Positions 36,651 through 45,178 are shown, counted from the first letter of the stretch. The stretch: DNA of 64,000 nucleotides from Aneurinibacillus tyrosinisolvens (GCF_001015055.1 NZ_BBWZ01000009.1:62001-126000); one strand, 5' to 3'. Translations and numbers: made by a program. The notes: a model not told the origin generated them from the sequence alone.

Positions 36651-37550
36651 TTAATGGAAAACGACGGTTTTGTTGTTATACGTAAGAATTTTATCCTCCA
36701 GATGCCATGCGACCGCACGCGCCAGGGCAATCCGCTCTACATGACGCCCGATACGCTTCAGATCGTCCGCGTTATCCCTGTGATTTACACGCTGTACATC
36801 CTGTTCGATAATCGGACCTTCATCAAGAGACTCCGTTACGTAGTGAGCCGTCGCTCCAATGAGCTTGACACCTCTCTCGTAAGCCCGGGCATATGGGTTT
36901 GAGCCGATGAAGGCAGGGAGAAAGGAATGGTGGATATTAATAATGCGGTTCGGATAGGCTGTTACAAAGCTTGATGAAAGGATTTGCATGTAACGTGCCA
37001 GTACAATGACATCAATATCGTAATGTGCCAGCAGTTCCAACTGCTGTTTTTCAACGTTTGTTTTCGTTTCCTTCGTTACAGGAAGGTGGTAAAAAGGAAT
37101 GCCGTGTGATTCTACAGCTGCTTTGCTATCCGGGTGATTGCTAATGACCAGTGCAATGTCCGCGTATAGTGCATCCGCCTGCCACTGCCAGAGCAGTTCC
37201 ATGAGGCAGTGATCTTCTTTCGATACGAATATGGCCAGCCGTTTCGGTTTTTCGGCTGTACGGATTTCCCATTTCATTTCGAATGGTTCCACCGCGTCCG
37301 CAAAGTCCAGCTTTATTTTGTCCAGCTGTTCATGCAGTCCGGGAAGGTCGAATTCGATCCGCATAAATAGCTGGCCGCCCTCCGGGTCCGTCGTATATTG
37401 ATCAGACTGCACGATATTTGCTCCCTTTTCATAAAGAAACTGGGAAACGGCCGCCACGACACCCGGTTTGTCGGGACAGGACAAAAGAATGCGTGCCCTG
37501 TTTTTCCATTTTGTTTTGCCTGCTTTTTTTTGTGTAAGTACCTGCTCCAC
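36651..37550 (-). CDS. purU: Formyltetrahydrofolate deformylase
   Basis: Hydrolyses 10-formyl-THF to THF and formate. 299 residues from a GTG at 37550 with GGAGG upstream. An N-terminal ACT-like domain (ILLSCPDKPGVVAAVSQFLYEKGANIV) is followed by a formyltransferase-like domain with the catalytic triad region RYMQILS, NIHHSFLPAFIGSNPYARA and GATAHYVTESLDEGPIIEQD. It is preceded by a tandem glycine riboswitch with a terminator, so expression should follow glycine. It links one-carbon balance to formate, for which the window also encodes a dehydrogenase and a channel. Confidence 0.95.
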   Translation of the reverse strand: MEQVLTQKKAGKTKWKNRARILLSCPDKPGVVAAVSQFLYEKGANIVQSDQYTTDPEGGQLFMRIEFDLPGLHEQLDKIKLDFADAVEPFEMKWEIRTAEKPKRLAIFVSKEDHCLMELLWQWQADALYADIALVISNHPDSKAAVESHGIPFYHLPVTKETKTNVEKQQLELLAHYDIDVIVLARYMQILSSSFVTAYPNRIINIHHSFLPAFIGSNPYARAYERGVKLIGATAHYVTESLDEGPIIEQDVQRVNHRDNADDLKRIGRHVERIALARAVAWHLEDKILTYNNKTVVFH

Positions 37551-37580
37551 TGTGCTCCTACCTCCATTTGTTTAAAAAAT

Positions 37581-37609
37581 AAAAAAAGACCATGCGCCTG
37601 CACATGGTC
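37581..37609 (-). terminator. Expression-platform terminator of the purU riboswitch
   Basis: GACCATG (37588-37594) pairs with CATGGTC (37603-37609). On the minus strand it is followed by T7. It lies between the aptamers and purU, so it is the likely regulated element. Confidence 0.85.
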
Positions 37610-37639
37610 AGAGAATATCGAATGGAAATAACAGCAAAA

Positions 37640-37873
37640 AACCCACCCGAATCCCCTGTCCTTTTACCTGAGAGATTATCTGCCGGATCATAAGTAAGGT
37701 CCTGGCGGATTTGCTCCTTCGGTGTCTGTTCGCAACAGAACTCTCCAGAGGTATGTCCGGATGCAGTACCGCCTCTCCTGCCGAGAGACACCTGAGAGTT
37801 TCAATGCATTCCCCGGTGAGAGAAAGCATTTTGCTCCTTCGGCTCTTCGCTATGCGAAGATTCTCCTGCAACC
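37640..37873 (-). ncRNA. Tandem glycine riboswitch controlling purU
   Basis: Two consecutive glycine aptamers on the minus strand. Each shows the family's conserved pieces: a GGAGA/GAGAG entry, CTCTCAGG or CTCTGG(A)GAG closure, and GAAGGAGCAA (plus-strand ttgctccttc near 37710 and 37833). Two aptamers followed by one expression platform is the classic cooperative arrangement. Glycine switches usually turn genes on, so glycine should allow purU transcription. Boundaries are approximate. Confidence 0.9.
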
Positions 37874-37902
37874 ATCATCCATCCTGTTTTAAATTATTTA
37901 TG

Positions 37903-37931
37903 ATTATAATGAGTTATTTATCCGGCGTCAA
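37903..37931 (-). promoter_or_regulatory. SigA promoter of the glycine riboswitch-purU transcript
   Basis: On the minus strand TTGACG (37926-37931), 17-bp spacer, TATAAT (37903-37908). The start point would be just upstream of the first aptamer. Confidence 0.85.
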
Positions 37932-38062
37932 TCCTTTAGTAAAGGATAACAATGAAAAAACCGAAAATATTAAAGAAGGACTAGCAATTATAGGAATTAT
38001 CAGATAGAATTTAGAATACTTTCTAAATAGAGGCACAGACTATGGGGAGGAAGGGAACAACG

Positions 38063-38542
38063 ATGATTAACAACGAGATGCATCTTTCACAGTTATACCA
38101 TGCATTAAACAAAAAATTCGGGAAACGGGTTACGATGGTGTATCAATCCTTCAAAAACAGCTATAATGTTAAGCAGAATGCTGTATTTTTGACGGATGGA
38201 CAACAGACTAACGTTCCGGATACAGACGAGATTGCCATTATGAATATGACGTATGTCATTGTGACGAACGATTCGAAGCAGGGGATATTCAGCCTGGAAA
38301 ATACATACCAGGTGATTTATACTGTCGATTCGGATGGGGTGAAGGAAATTATCAGGCTTCTCACCGAACTGCTGGATAAAAACCCGGACGAGCCCGAAGA
38401 AGAGGCGATCCGGTTTGAGATAGATTATTACCTCACGGTTCTTCATAATGCGCTGAACAAAGATGACGAGGATGCAGCAGCCGAGAGCAAAGAAAAGCTT
38501 GCCCAGCTATGGCAACAGCTTTTAGAATGGGAAATGCTATAA
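38063..38542 (+). CDS. Uncharacterised soluble protein
   Basis: 159 residues from the ATG at 38063, chosen for the GGGAGGAAGGG site; the frame is open to 38042. There is no signal, membrane segment or recognised motif. The N-terminal half looks alpha/beta (KRVTMVYQSF, AVFLTDGQQTNV, MTYVIVTNDSKQG); the C-terminal half is acidic and helical (NPDEPEEEAIRFEID, DEDAAAESKEKLAQ). It is followed after 10 bp by a 50-residue basic gene, so the pair probably works together. The function is unknown. Confidence 0.65.
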   Translation: MINNEMHLSQLYHALNKKFGKRVTMVYQSFKNSYNVKQNAVFLTDGQQTNVPDTDEIAIMNMTYVIVTNDSKQGIFSLENTYQVIYTVDSDGVKEIIRLLTELLDKNPDEPEEEAIRFEIDYYLTVLHNALNKDDEDAAAESKEKLAQLWQQLLEWEML

Positions 38543-38552
38543 GGAGGAAAGT

Positions 38553-38705
38553 ATGGGCAACAAAAACAGCGAGATGATGCGGAAATTTATTGAGGAGAAG
38601 AAGAAGAAAAACGCCTCGCAAGGCGGAAAGAACAGGCCGGAGAAGACGCTGGGCAGCTCAAGGAGCGCGCCAAAGCAGTATAAGAAGGGCGGACTATTTG
38701 ATTAG
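38553..38705 (+). CDS. 50-residue basic protein
   Basis: The ATG at 38553 has a strong AAGGAGG site. The product is highly basic (EEKKKKNASQGGKNRP, SAPKQYKKGGLFD) and probably disordered. The basic charge complements the acidic tail of the preceding gene product, which hints at binding, to it or to nucleic acid. The family is not recognised. Confidence 0.65.
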   Translation: MGNKNSEMMRKFIEEKKKKNASQGGKNRPEKTLGSSRSAPKQYKKGGLFD

Positions 38706-38710
38706 AAAGG

Positions 38711-38742
38711 AAGGGAAGGTACCGGCGACTGTACCTTCCCTT
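38711..38742. terminator. Bidirectional terminator
   Basis: AAGGGAAGGTAC (38711-38722) pairs with GTACCTTCCCTT (38731-38742), between converging genes. Confidence 0.8.
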
Positions 38743-38748
38743 CTACCG

Positions 38749-38973
38749 TTATGCCTTACGCAAACTTCCGAGCTCTGTTACAATCGCTTCCATTTCACTG
38801 ATGCTAAAGGAGCTTTTCTTTATCACCATCTCATAGATATCCCGTAAATCTTCATATTTTTCCTCATCAAAGTGGGTGGATTTGATGGCGGCCATATTGG
38901 CCATGCGCAATTTGTTTTTAATCTCCTCAACCATAAATTCTACGTTTTCCGGAGTTTTGTTCGATAAGTCCAT
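38749..38973 (-). CDS. DUF1128 (YfkK-like) protein
   Basis: 74 residues from the ATG at 38973 with AAAGGATGG upstream. It is a small acidic helical protein: [22 protein letters not shown], then [19 protein letters not shown] and [15 protein letters not shown] match the DUF1128 pattern widespread in Bacilli. The role is unknown. Confidence 0.75.
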   Translation of the reverse strand: MDLSNKTPENVEFMVEEIKNKLRMANMAAIKSTHFDEEKYEDLRDIYEMVIKKSSFSISEMEAIVTELGSLRKA

Positions 38974-39063
38974 GGAATCCATCCTTTCGGTATGCAGCAT
39001 AAAATAATTGTACCATGCCGCAAAATAAAAAGAACAGCTATCCTCGTTGATAACTGTTCCGCT

Positions 39064-39249
39064 CTACATGCATTCCTTGAAAAAGGATGAAGAATGATCC
39101 GCTGCATTTGTCATTTTGATATATTCATTTATATAAAAATCCAAATGCCGGCTAACCTTGCATACGTCGGGATGGGTCAAGCTTTTGCCCCGGGCAGTCT
39201 CGATCATTTCCTTCCGCAGCTCTTCAATTTTATTAATAATGTGTTCCAT
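39064..39249 (-). CDS. Spo0E-like aspartyl-phosphate phosphatase
   Basis: 61 residues. Two short helices with the Spo0E-family signature in the second (VSRHLDFYINEYIK, matching S-x-x-LD) identify it. Such proteins dephosphorylate Spo0A~P and so delay sporulation. It is consistent with a spore former. It sits as a single gene, 91 bp before DUF1128 on the same strand. Confidence 0.85.
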   Translation of the reverse strand: MEHIINKIEELRKEMIETARGKSLTHPDVCKVSRHLDFYINEYIKMTNAADHSSSFFKECM

Positions 39250-39489
39250 TTAGCCTGTCCCCTTTAAAAGTGAATCAGCATATAAAATAAATGTACACTC
39301 TATTATACAGCCTTCCTGCAAAGTTTACACAGGAAAAAGTGCCATTTAATAATGATTAATAATTTAGACTCTTCCAATAGAGTAAAGTTATCTGGGACGG
39401 GATGGAATTTGTTTTCTCTTTTCTTTCCCGCATATATAATAAAAGTGCAGCAGTGAATAATAAAGAAAGTAAACCGAGGAGGAGAATAG

Positions 39490-40302
39490 ATGCAGGATAG
39501 ATTACGGAATAACCATGAAATCGACTTTACACTGCACGGTGATGATATGCAGTTTGTTGAAATCGAACTGGATCCACAGGAAAGCGTTATTGCTGAAGCC
39601 GGTGCGATGATGATGATGGAAAGCGGCATTCAGATGGAGACGATTTTCGGCGATGGATCGGAAGCGAAATCGACCGGGCTCTTTGGCAAACTTCTCGGTG
39701 CAGGGAAGCGTCTGATCACTGGTGAGAGCTTGTTTATGACTGTATTTACGAATGCGGGAGCAGGCAAACAGCATGTGTCTTTCGCGGCGCCCTACCCGGG
39801 GAAGATTATTCCGATGGATTTAAGCATGCACGGCGGAAAAATGATTTGCCAGAAAGACGCGTTCCTCTGTGCGGCAAAAGGTGTTTCGGTTGGCATTGAT
39901 TTTCAGCGTAAACTTGGTACCGGGTTTTTTGGGGGTGAAGGCTTCATTATGCAGAAGCTGGAGGGAGACGGACTTGCGTTTATCCATGCCGGCGGAACGA
40001 TTTATGAAAGACAATTAAGGGCTGGAGAAACATTGAAGGTGGATACTGGCTGTCTTGTAGCCATGACGAAAGAAGTGGACTATGATATTCAATTCGTCGG
40101 TGGAATTAAGACCGCGTTTTTTGGCGGGGAAGGCCTATTCTTTGCCACGCTAACAGGCCCGGGAACGGTGTGGGTCCAATCGCTGCCGTTCAGCCGTCTG
40201 GCAGACCGGATTTTTGCGGCCGCACCGCAGCGGGGTGGAAGCAAGGAAGAGGGCAGTATTCTCGGCAATCTGGGTAACTTTTTTGACGGGGATAACTCTT
40301 AA
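39490..40302 (+). CDS. AIM24/TIGR00266 family protein
   Basis: 270 residues. A beta-rich AIM24 domain with [21 protein letters not shown] N-terminal region, [26 protein letters not shown] and [19 protein letters not shown], characteristic of the TIGR00266 family. The start has GGAGGAG. It lies just before a rhodanese-like gene (3 bp), so they form a unit. The biochemical role of the family in bacteria is unknown; a membrane-associated role is often assumed. Confidence 0.85.
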   Translation: MQDRLRNNHEIDFTLHGDDMQFVEIELDPQESVIAEAGAMMMMESGIQMETIFGDGSEAKSTGLFGKLLGAGKRLITGESLFMTVFTNAGAGKQHVSFAAPYPGKIIPMDLSMHGGKMICQKDAFLCAAKGVSVGIDFQRKLGTGFFGGEGFIMQKLEGDGLAFIHAGGTIYERQLRAGETLKVDTGCLVAMTKEVDYDIQFVGGIKTAFFGGEGLFFATLTGPGTVWVQSLPFSRLADRIFAAAPQRGGSKEEGSILGNLGNFFDGDNS

Positions 40303-40305
40303 ACG

Positions 40306-40620
40306 ATGGATAAATACTCAATCACATCGAATGACTTTGCACAATTGTACCGAGACGGACAACTGGATGAAGCTTACATAATGGACGTGCGCGAACCCTA
40401 TGAGTGGGAAATGTACCACCTGGAAAAAGCGCGCCTTCTCCCTATGAACTCGGTTCCTGAGCATCTGGATCAGCTGGATAAAGACCAGACAGTATACGTG
40501 GTGTGCGCGCATGGGGTACGGAGCTGGCATGTTACGAACTATTTATTGCGTAATGGTTTTGACAAGGTAGTGAATGTGGAGGGTGGCATGGCGGAGGTTG
40601 CACTCCATTTAAATCTATAA
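40306..40620 (+). CDS. Rhodanese-like sulfurtransferase
   Basis: 104 residues, a single rhodanese domain. MDVREPYEWEMYHLEKA and the active-site loop VCAHGVRSW with catalytic Cys are clear, as is GFDKVVNVEGGMAE. It likely carries a persulfide for sulfur transfer or redox protection. It is directly downstream of the AIM24-like gene. Confidence 0.9.
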   Translation: MDKYSITSNDFAQLYRDGQLDEAYIMDVREPYEWEMYHLEKARLLPMNSVPEHLDQLDKDQTVYVVCAHGVRSWHVTNYLLRNGFDKVVNVEGGMAEVALHLNL

Positions 40621-40632
40621 GGGATACTAAAG

Positions 40633-40662
40633 AAGGGAAAGCACCCGGTCGGACTTTCCCTT
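40633..40662 (+). terminator. Bidirectional terminator
   Basis: AAGGGAAAG (40633-40641) pairs with CTTTCCCTT (40654-40662), between the rhodanese and MerR genes. Confidence 0.75.
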
Positions 40663-40674
40663 TAGATCTTTTTT

Positions 40675-41439
40675 CTATGACAGTTCATGTCCGACAAAAT
40701 ATTTCATCGCATCCCGGAGAAATTCGGCTAATTGCGGGTGGAAAGAATCGTACATTTTCCGGAAATCTTCATGGTCTACATATAAATCTCCCAGCCCGGC
40801 ATAGATTTCTTTGGTCGGGGTATAGAATTTATTCACCCATTCATAGTGCCTTCTAATAAGCCGCTGTACCTCCGGGCTTTCAGCAGTTAAGCCTTGATTT
40901 ATTGCAGCTGCAAGCTCCATGTGAATTTCATCGACGGCCTCTTTATTCTCCTTATAATCTTTTCTCTCCCAATTTTTCGTGTTCTCATTGCTTTCTTCAA
41001 TTAACTCTTCCGCCTGTTTTCCGTAGCGTTCCTTCAGTTCCTCCACATACTTTTCCTGTTGTTTCTTGTCAAATCCGTAGTATATTTCTTCGTTTTTCAT
41101 TTCGATTTCTCCTTTCAAATGTGTAAGGGTCTTTATAACGGTTTCTATCAATTTGTTTATGCGTTCTGCCCTTTGCTCAAGAAGGCGTTTATGTGAGTTA
41201 AGAGCGTCTATTTGGTCGAATGTACTGCTTTTGAGGATCGCCTGTATATCGTCCAGACGAAAATCCAACTCGCGAAAAAATAAAATTTGCTGCAGCTGTA
41301 AGAGCTGGTCCTCTTCATAATAACGGTACCCATTGTCTCCAAGAAAGGCGGGGTTTAGCAAGCCGATCTCATCATAGTAATGAAGCGTTCGAACGCTGAC
41401 ACCCGATAGCTGTGCCAGTTCTTTTACCGTATACGCCAT
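40675..41439 (-). CDS. MerR-family regulator with TipAS ligand domain (TipA/Mta-like)
   Basis: 254 residues. The N-terminal MerR winged helix (YTVKELAQLSGVSVRTLHYYDEIGL) is followed by a dimerising coiled coil (about 75-110), then a TipAS domain (about 120-254; EIYYGF, RRHYEWVNKFYTPTKEIY, GLGDLYVDHEDF) that binds structurally varied drugs. It probably activates its own or efflux genes when drug is bound. An internal ATG at 41100 with a perfect AAAGGAG eight bases upstream would give a free TipAS domain, as in Streptomyces tipA. Its own promoter has the 19-bp spacer typical of MerR targets. Confidence 0.9.
   Translation of the reverse strand: MAYTVKELAQLSGVSVRTLHYYDEIGLLNPAFLGDNGYRYYEEDQLLQLQQILFFRELDFRLDDIQAILKSSTFDQIDALNSHKRLLEQRAERINKLIETVIKTLTHLKGEIEMKNEEIYYGFDKKQQEKYVEELKERYGKQAEELIEESNENTKNWERKDYKENKEAVDEIHMELAAAINQGLTAESPEVQRLIRRHYEWVNKFYTPTKEIYAGLGDLYVDHEDFRKMYDSFHPQLAEFLRDAMKYFVGHELS
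41098..41115 (-). promoter_or_regulatory. Internal ribosome binding site and start for a free TipAS domain
   Basis: AAAGGAG at 41109-41115, eight bases, then ATG at 41098-41100, in frame inside the MerR gene exactly at the border between coiled coil and TipAS domain. The product would have 141 residues. Confidence 0.6.
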
Positions 41440-41460
41440 TTCGCATCACCTCCTGTAACT

Positions 41461-41491
41461 ACTGTAAGGCATCACGTTACGTTAGGGTCAA
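41461..41491 (-). promoter_or_regulatory. MerR-type promoter with 19-bp spacer
   Basis: On the minus strand TTGACC (41486-41491), 19 bases containing CTAACGTAACGTGATG, then TACAGT (41461-41466). Overlong 19-bp spacers are the hallmark of MerR-activated promoters. Location directly before the regulator implies autoactivation. Confidence 0.75.
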
Positions 41492-41518
41492 TCCTCTTTC
41501 TAAAAATAGAATAAAAAA

Positions 41519-41549
41519 AAGGAAGGCACTGATTGTGTGTGCCTTCCTT
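41519..41549 (-). terminator. uppP terminator
   Basis: AAGGAAGGCAC (41519-41529) pairs with GTGCCTTCCTT (41539-41549), with T8 next on the minus strand. Confidence 0.85.
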
Positions 41550-41556
41550 TCCTATA

Positions 41557-42354
41557 TTAACGTAAAACAAAGAACCAGAAAATCGCCGCCACTACGAAGC
41601 GGTAGTAGGCAAACGGAGTAAGATTGATTTTCTTTAATATTCTAAGGAATGTCACGACAGCCAGCATCGCAACAATGAAAGCTGTGAAAAAGCCGGTGGC
41701 AAAAAAGCCGATATCGTTCACAGACAAATAAGGAAGACTCTTAACCAGATCAAGCCCTGTGGCAGCAACCATAATCGGAACTGCAACAATAAACGTAAAC
41801 TCCGCTGCCGCCTTAAGGCTTGTTCCTACGAGCAATCCGCCTGCTATCGTAGCGCCTGAACGGGAGAAACCCGGCCAGAGGGCGAGACATTGAAACAGCC
41901 CGATGCTGAATGCCTGCTTATACGTAATATCGTCCACCGTTTCCGCCCGCACAGGGACGCGGCTTTTTTCTGCTACAATCATGAAAATCCCGCCGACAAC
42001 AAGGCTGATGAGTACGGTATAAGGAGAAAAGAGCTTTTCTTTAATAAAGCTATGAAGAAGAAGTCCAAGAATGACCGCTGGCAGCATCGCCAGAATAACG
42101 TGCAAAAGATTCAAGCGCGGTGCCATTGTTTTTTCTCTTCTCCAGCCTAATAAATTAAGGAATCGGCGCCAATAAAGAACGGCCACTGCCATAATCGATC
42201 CAAGCTGGATAAAAATTTCAAAAGTAGCTGCTTTTTCGCCTTCAAAATGCAGCAGATGTCCGGCTAATATGAGGTGGCCGGTTGAAGAAATCGGCAAAAA
42301 TTCTGCCAATCCTTCTACAATCCCCAGAATGATGGCAATGATAAGTACACTCAT
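41557..42354 (-). CDS. uppP: Undecaprenyl-diphosphatase
   Basis: 265-residue membrane enzyme of the BacA/UppP family that recycles the undecaprenyl carrier for cell-wall synthesis and gives bacitracin tolerance. Motifs: [18 protein letters not shown] near the N-terminus (catalytic Glu and Ser) and [15 protein letters not shown] (Arg). About eight TM segments are visible. GGAGGATTTG precedes the ATG. It is a single gene between terminators. Confidence 0.95.
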   Translation of the reverse strand: MSVLIIAIILGIVEGLAEFLPISSTGHLILAGHLLHFEGEKAATFEIFIQLGSIMAVAVLYWRRFLNLLGWRREKTMAPRLNLLHVILAMLPAVILGLLLHSFIKEKLFSPYTVLISLVVGGIFMIVAEKSRVPVRAETVDDITYKQAFSIGLFQCLALWPGFSRSGATIAGGLLVGTSLKAAAEFTFIVAVPIMVAATGLDLVKSLPYLSVNDIGFFATGFFTAFIVAMLAVVTFLRILKKINLTPFAYYRFVVAAIFWFFVLR

Positions 42355-42457
42355 ACAAATCCTCCAAGCTTTAAGTTAATTAAACCAACAAAGACTAGTA
42401 TAGTACTGTTGAAAAGAACTGACCACCTCTTTACAAAAAATACACACATGGAAACAA

Positions 42458-42490
42458 AAAGAAATAAGCCCCCTGGGAACTTATTTCTTT
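42458..42490 (-). terminator. Terminator of the hydrolase gene
   Basis: AAAGAAATAAG (42458-42468) pairs with CTTATTTCTTT (42480-42490), read on the minus strand after the hydrolase gene. Confidence 0.75.
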
Positions 42491-42514
42491 TTACTGTCTA
42501 TATTTTTCTGTGTC

Positions 42515-43303
42515 TTATAGCGCTGGGTCGAGGAAGCGATCGAGAATACCCGCCAGCTCATCCGGCTTCTCCAGCATGCTCATGTGGCCGGCGTTTTCAA
42601 TCGTTTCAGAGAGAACAAGCTGTTGTTCAGCGGAGAATACTTTATCTGGAGGGATAACCCCGTCATCTGAACCGGCAACGAGGAGAACCGCCTTATTGGT
42701 GCTGGCGATAACCTGTGTTCTGTCAGGCCGCTCCATCATTCCCCGCAGGGTATTTATCGCACCCCTGGGATCAGTCGCCAGAGCGATGGCTTTTGTCTTT
42801 TCTACTGCAGGGCCGAGGTTATTGATGTTCTGGCTGGAAAAAAGCTTAGGAACCAAATTGTCGGCAAACGGTTCTATGCCCTCGGTTTCCAGTGTTTCTA
42901 TCCCCTTCATTCGCCCTTCTTTTGCTTTCGCATCATCCGGAAGGCCAGTGGAATGAATAAGACCGAACCCGGTCAGCATGTCTGAGTACTTCTCCGCAAA
43001 AGCAAGCGTAACATAACCGCCGAGGGAGTGACCAAGAAGTTTCACTTCAGAAACATCTAACGAAGCTAAGAGATTTTTAATGTCTTCGGCCATCTGCTCC
43101 ATGGAGTACGTTCCTTCAGGTACAGCTGTTTTGCCATGGCCGCGTAGATCAGGAACAATGACGCGATATTTGCTCTCCAGCTTCGGAATGATTTCATCCC
43201 AGTAGGCGGAACTGCCGCAAAATCCGTGCAGGAGGACGACGGGGTCTCCCTGTCCGCGATCCTCATAGGCCATTTCAATCCCATTCACGTTCATTCTCTT
43301 CAT
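42515..43303 (-). CDS. Alpha/beta-fold hydrolase
   Basis: 262 residues from the ATG at 43303 (a second ATG 9 bases on is possible). It has the oxyanion HGFCGSS motif, nucleophile elbow GHSLGG, acid Asp in VAGSDDGVIPP and His in NAGHMSMLEKPDEL. So it is an esterase, lipase or haloperoxidase-like enzyme with an unknown substrate. It lies 36 bp after a hotdog thioesterase gene on the same strand; the two may share a unit. Confidence 0.88.
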   Translation of the reverse strand: MKRMNVNGIEMAYEDRGQGDPVVLLHGFCGSSAYWDEIIPKLESKYRVIVPDLRGHGKTAVPEGTYSMEQMAEDIKNLLASLDVSEVKLLGHSLGGYVTLAFAEKYSDMLTGFGLIHSTGLPDDAKAKEGRMKGIETLETEGIEPFADNLVPKLFSSQNINNLGPAVEKTKAIALATDPRGAINTLRGMMERPDRTQVIASTNKAVLLVAGSDDGVIPPDKVFSAEQQLVLSETIENAGHMSMLEKPDELAGILDRFLDPAL

Positions 43304-43339
43304 CAATATCCCAGCCTTTCTCTTAATAATGTTCGTACA

Positions 43340-43825
43340 TCATTCTTTGCTGCGGCGTAATTGAAGAAACGTACCTGTTGATGTAGAAACAAGCTCTCCC
43401 TTGTCGTTATGAATATCGCAGGCCATCTGCCAAATATCCTGCGCCTGGTTTAATACGCGCGTTGTAGCAGTAAGCTTCTTACCTGTACCGGCTTTATGGT
43501 AATTGATATTCATATCCAGCGTTACAAACTTGTCTTTTCCGGAAATCCGCAGCTCAAGCATCCAGCCCATTGCCATATCGGCTAGCGTTGCGGTGATGCC
43601 GCCATACACAATGCGGTATGGATTTAACACTTCGCGGGTAATGGGCATGGAGCAGACAAAAATGTCAGGATTGTCACTCGTTTCTTCAATAACACCGAGA
43701 AAATTTCCGAGGAAGGGATATTTATTTTCTTTCATATTTGTAAGGGCGCTAAGCGTTCTTTCCATGATTTTTACATCTCGTTCGGATAGTTGCCCAATCG
43801 CCTGCATCAGTTCCTGGTTCGTCAT
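43340..43825 (-). CDS. PaaI-like hotdog-fold thioesterase
   Basis: 161 residues. The hotdog core shows NPYRIVYGGITATLADMAMGW, the PaaI-type active-site helix, then VTLDMNINYHKAG and DIHNDKGELVSTSTGTF. It probably hydrolyses acyl- or aryl-CoA thioesters. An N-terminal helical extension of about 45 residues precedes the core. An AGGAG site precedes the start. Neighbouring hydrolase suggests a shared metabolic step, but nothing specific can be said. Confidence 0.82.
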   Translation of the reverse strand: MTNQELMQAIGQLSERDVKIMERTLSALTNMKENKYPFLGNFLGVIEETSDNPDIFVCSMPITREVLNPYRIVYGGITATLADMAMGWMLELRISGKDKFVTLDMNINYHKAGTGKKLTATTRVLNQAQDIWQMACDIHNDKGELVSTSTGTFLQLRRSKE

Positions 43826-43854
43826 TTTCTTCTCCTGTCTGGTATCATGGTGTA

Positions 43855-44220
43855 TTATGTCCCTTCCTCCATATGATCCATACCCAATATGAGGATATTA
43901 CGAACATGATCATCGGCCAGGGAATAAAAAACGGTCGTTCCGATTTTGCGTGTTTTGGTTAAGCCGAGCATTTTCATTAGGCGCAGGTGGTGAGAGGCAT
44001 TGGCGACGGAAATACCGACAACCTCAGAAATGTCATGCACACATAGTTCCTCGTGGCAAGTCAGGGCATAGCCGATTTTTACCCGGTTTGCCTCGGACAG
44101 GCCTTTAAACCATCCCGCCAGCTGCCGGGCCGGCTTATCCGCGATAAGATGGTGCAGTTCATCCAGCCTGCCGGGAGCAAGCTCCTGGCAGCCCTCAGTG
44201 CTGGTGGACTTTTTCGTCAC
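43855..44220 (-). CDS. ArsR/SmtB-family metal-responsive repressor (CadC-like)
   Basis: 121 residues from a GTG at 44220; GAGGAGG lies about 9 bases before it. The winged helix ELCVHDISEVVGISVANASHHLRLMKMLG matches CadC/CzrA-type sensors, spread over the middle of the protein. CadC's ELCVCD metal motif is ELCVHD here, so one thiol ligand is His; a Cys near the N-terminus (TEGCQE) and another in ALTCHEE may complete the site. It overlaps the end of czcD by 26 bp and likely represses that operon through the palindrome at 45202-45221. Confidence 0.85.
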   Translation of the reverse strand: MTKKSTSTEGCQELAPGRLDELHHLIADKPARQLAGWFKGLSEANRVKIGYALTCHEELCVHDISEVVGISVANASHHLRLMKMLGLTKTRKIGTTVFYSLADDHVRNILILGMDHMEEGT

Positions 44221-45140
44221 AAACATTCCCCTCCTCGCACATTTGCTGATCCTCGACTTGTATCGTTGTGTGGGTAATATGGAAGTCTTCCTTAAACATC
44301 CGGTTGGCTGCCCGCAGTACATCCCCGGTGTTATCAAGGGTGTTGATAACAATATGGCAGCTCAGCGATGGAAAGCCGGAAGTTACCGTCCATACGTGAA
44401 GGTCGTGGATGTCTTCCACCCCTTGTAAAGAAAGAATTCCCTGCCTTAGTTCCTCAAGATCGATTCCTATCGGCACTCCTTCCATCAGCACATTTACCGA
44501 ATCCCGAATGACGCGCCACCCGGAAAAAAGCACAAGAATGGCCACAATAATACTTGCGATTGGATCCGCGAGATTCCAGCCAAACGCCCAGATGAGGATA
44601 GCAGCGACGATCGCGCCGACTGAACCCAGCATGTCGCCAAGCACATGGAGAAATGCGCTCCGTACGTTGAGATTGTCAGACGTATCCCCGCGCATTAAAA
44701 TCCAGGCTACCACAATGTTGACCAGAAGCCCAAGAATAGCGATAAACATCATGCTTTTGCTTGCAACGCTCGGCGGCGCCGAAAAGCGGTGGTACGCCTC
44801 TACAAAGATGTAAATGGAAATGACCGATAGGGCAACACCATTAAAAAGTGCGGCCAGTATTTCCGTTCGTTTATAGCCATATGTTTTCGTTGCAGTGGCA
44901 GGTTTGTCAGCAAGCCACATGGCGAGAACGCTTAGAAAAAGGGAAGCAGAGTCACTCAGCATATGTCCCGCGTCGGACAGCAGGGCCAGGCTGTTCGTCC
45001 AAATTCCTCCGATAAACTCTACAATCATAAAAGCGGTAATTAATAAAAAAAGCAAAAAATAGCGAATTCCGATTTGCATGATCGGAGTGGCTATGCCCGT
45101 GTGAGTGGCCATGCCCGTGATGGTGATGGTGATCGCCCAT
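44195..45140 (-). pseudogene. czcD: CzcD-type cation diffusion facilitator, frameshifted near the N-terminus
   Basis: Zn/Co/Cd-proton antiporter of the CDF family. The true start is the ATG at 45140 behind GGGAGGG and encodes a metal-binding HHHHHGHGHSHGHSH head. The frame is then lost in the A7/A6 tracts at 45045-45059. One added base joins it to the main frame (ITAFMIVEFIGG, LSDAGHMLSDSASLF with HxxxD, LHVLGDMLGSVGAIV). Reconstructed length is about 315 residues with six TM helices. An alternative ATG at 45112 reads straight into the main frame but lacks a ribosome site and the His-rich head. Confidence 0.88.
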
Positions 45141-45178
45141 AATAAACCCTCCCGTTTTCTTCCTGTTTATCTGCCCTC

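Noticed and set aside
44195..45112. CzcD starting at the ATG at 45112
   Set aside because: No ribosome site there, and it skips the His-rich head that follows a strong site at 45140; a one-base gap is the better explanation.
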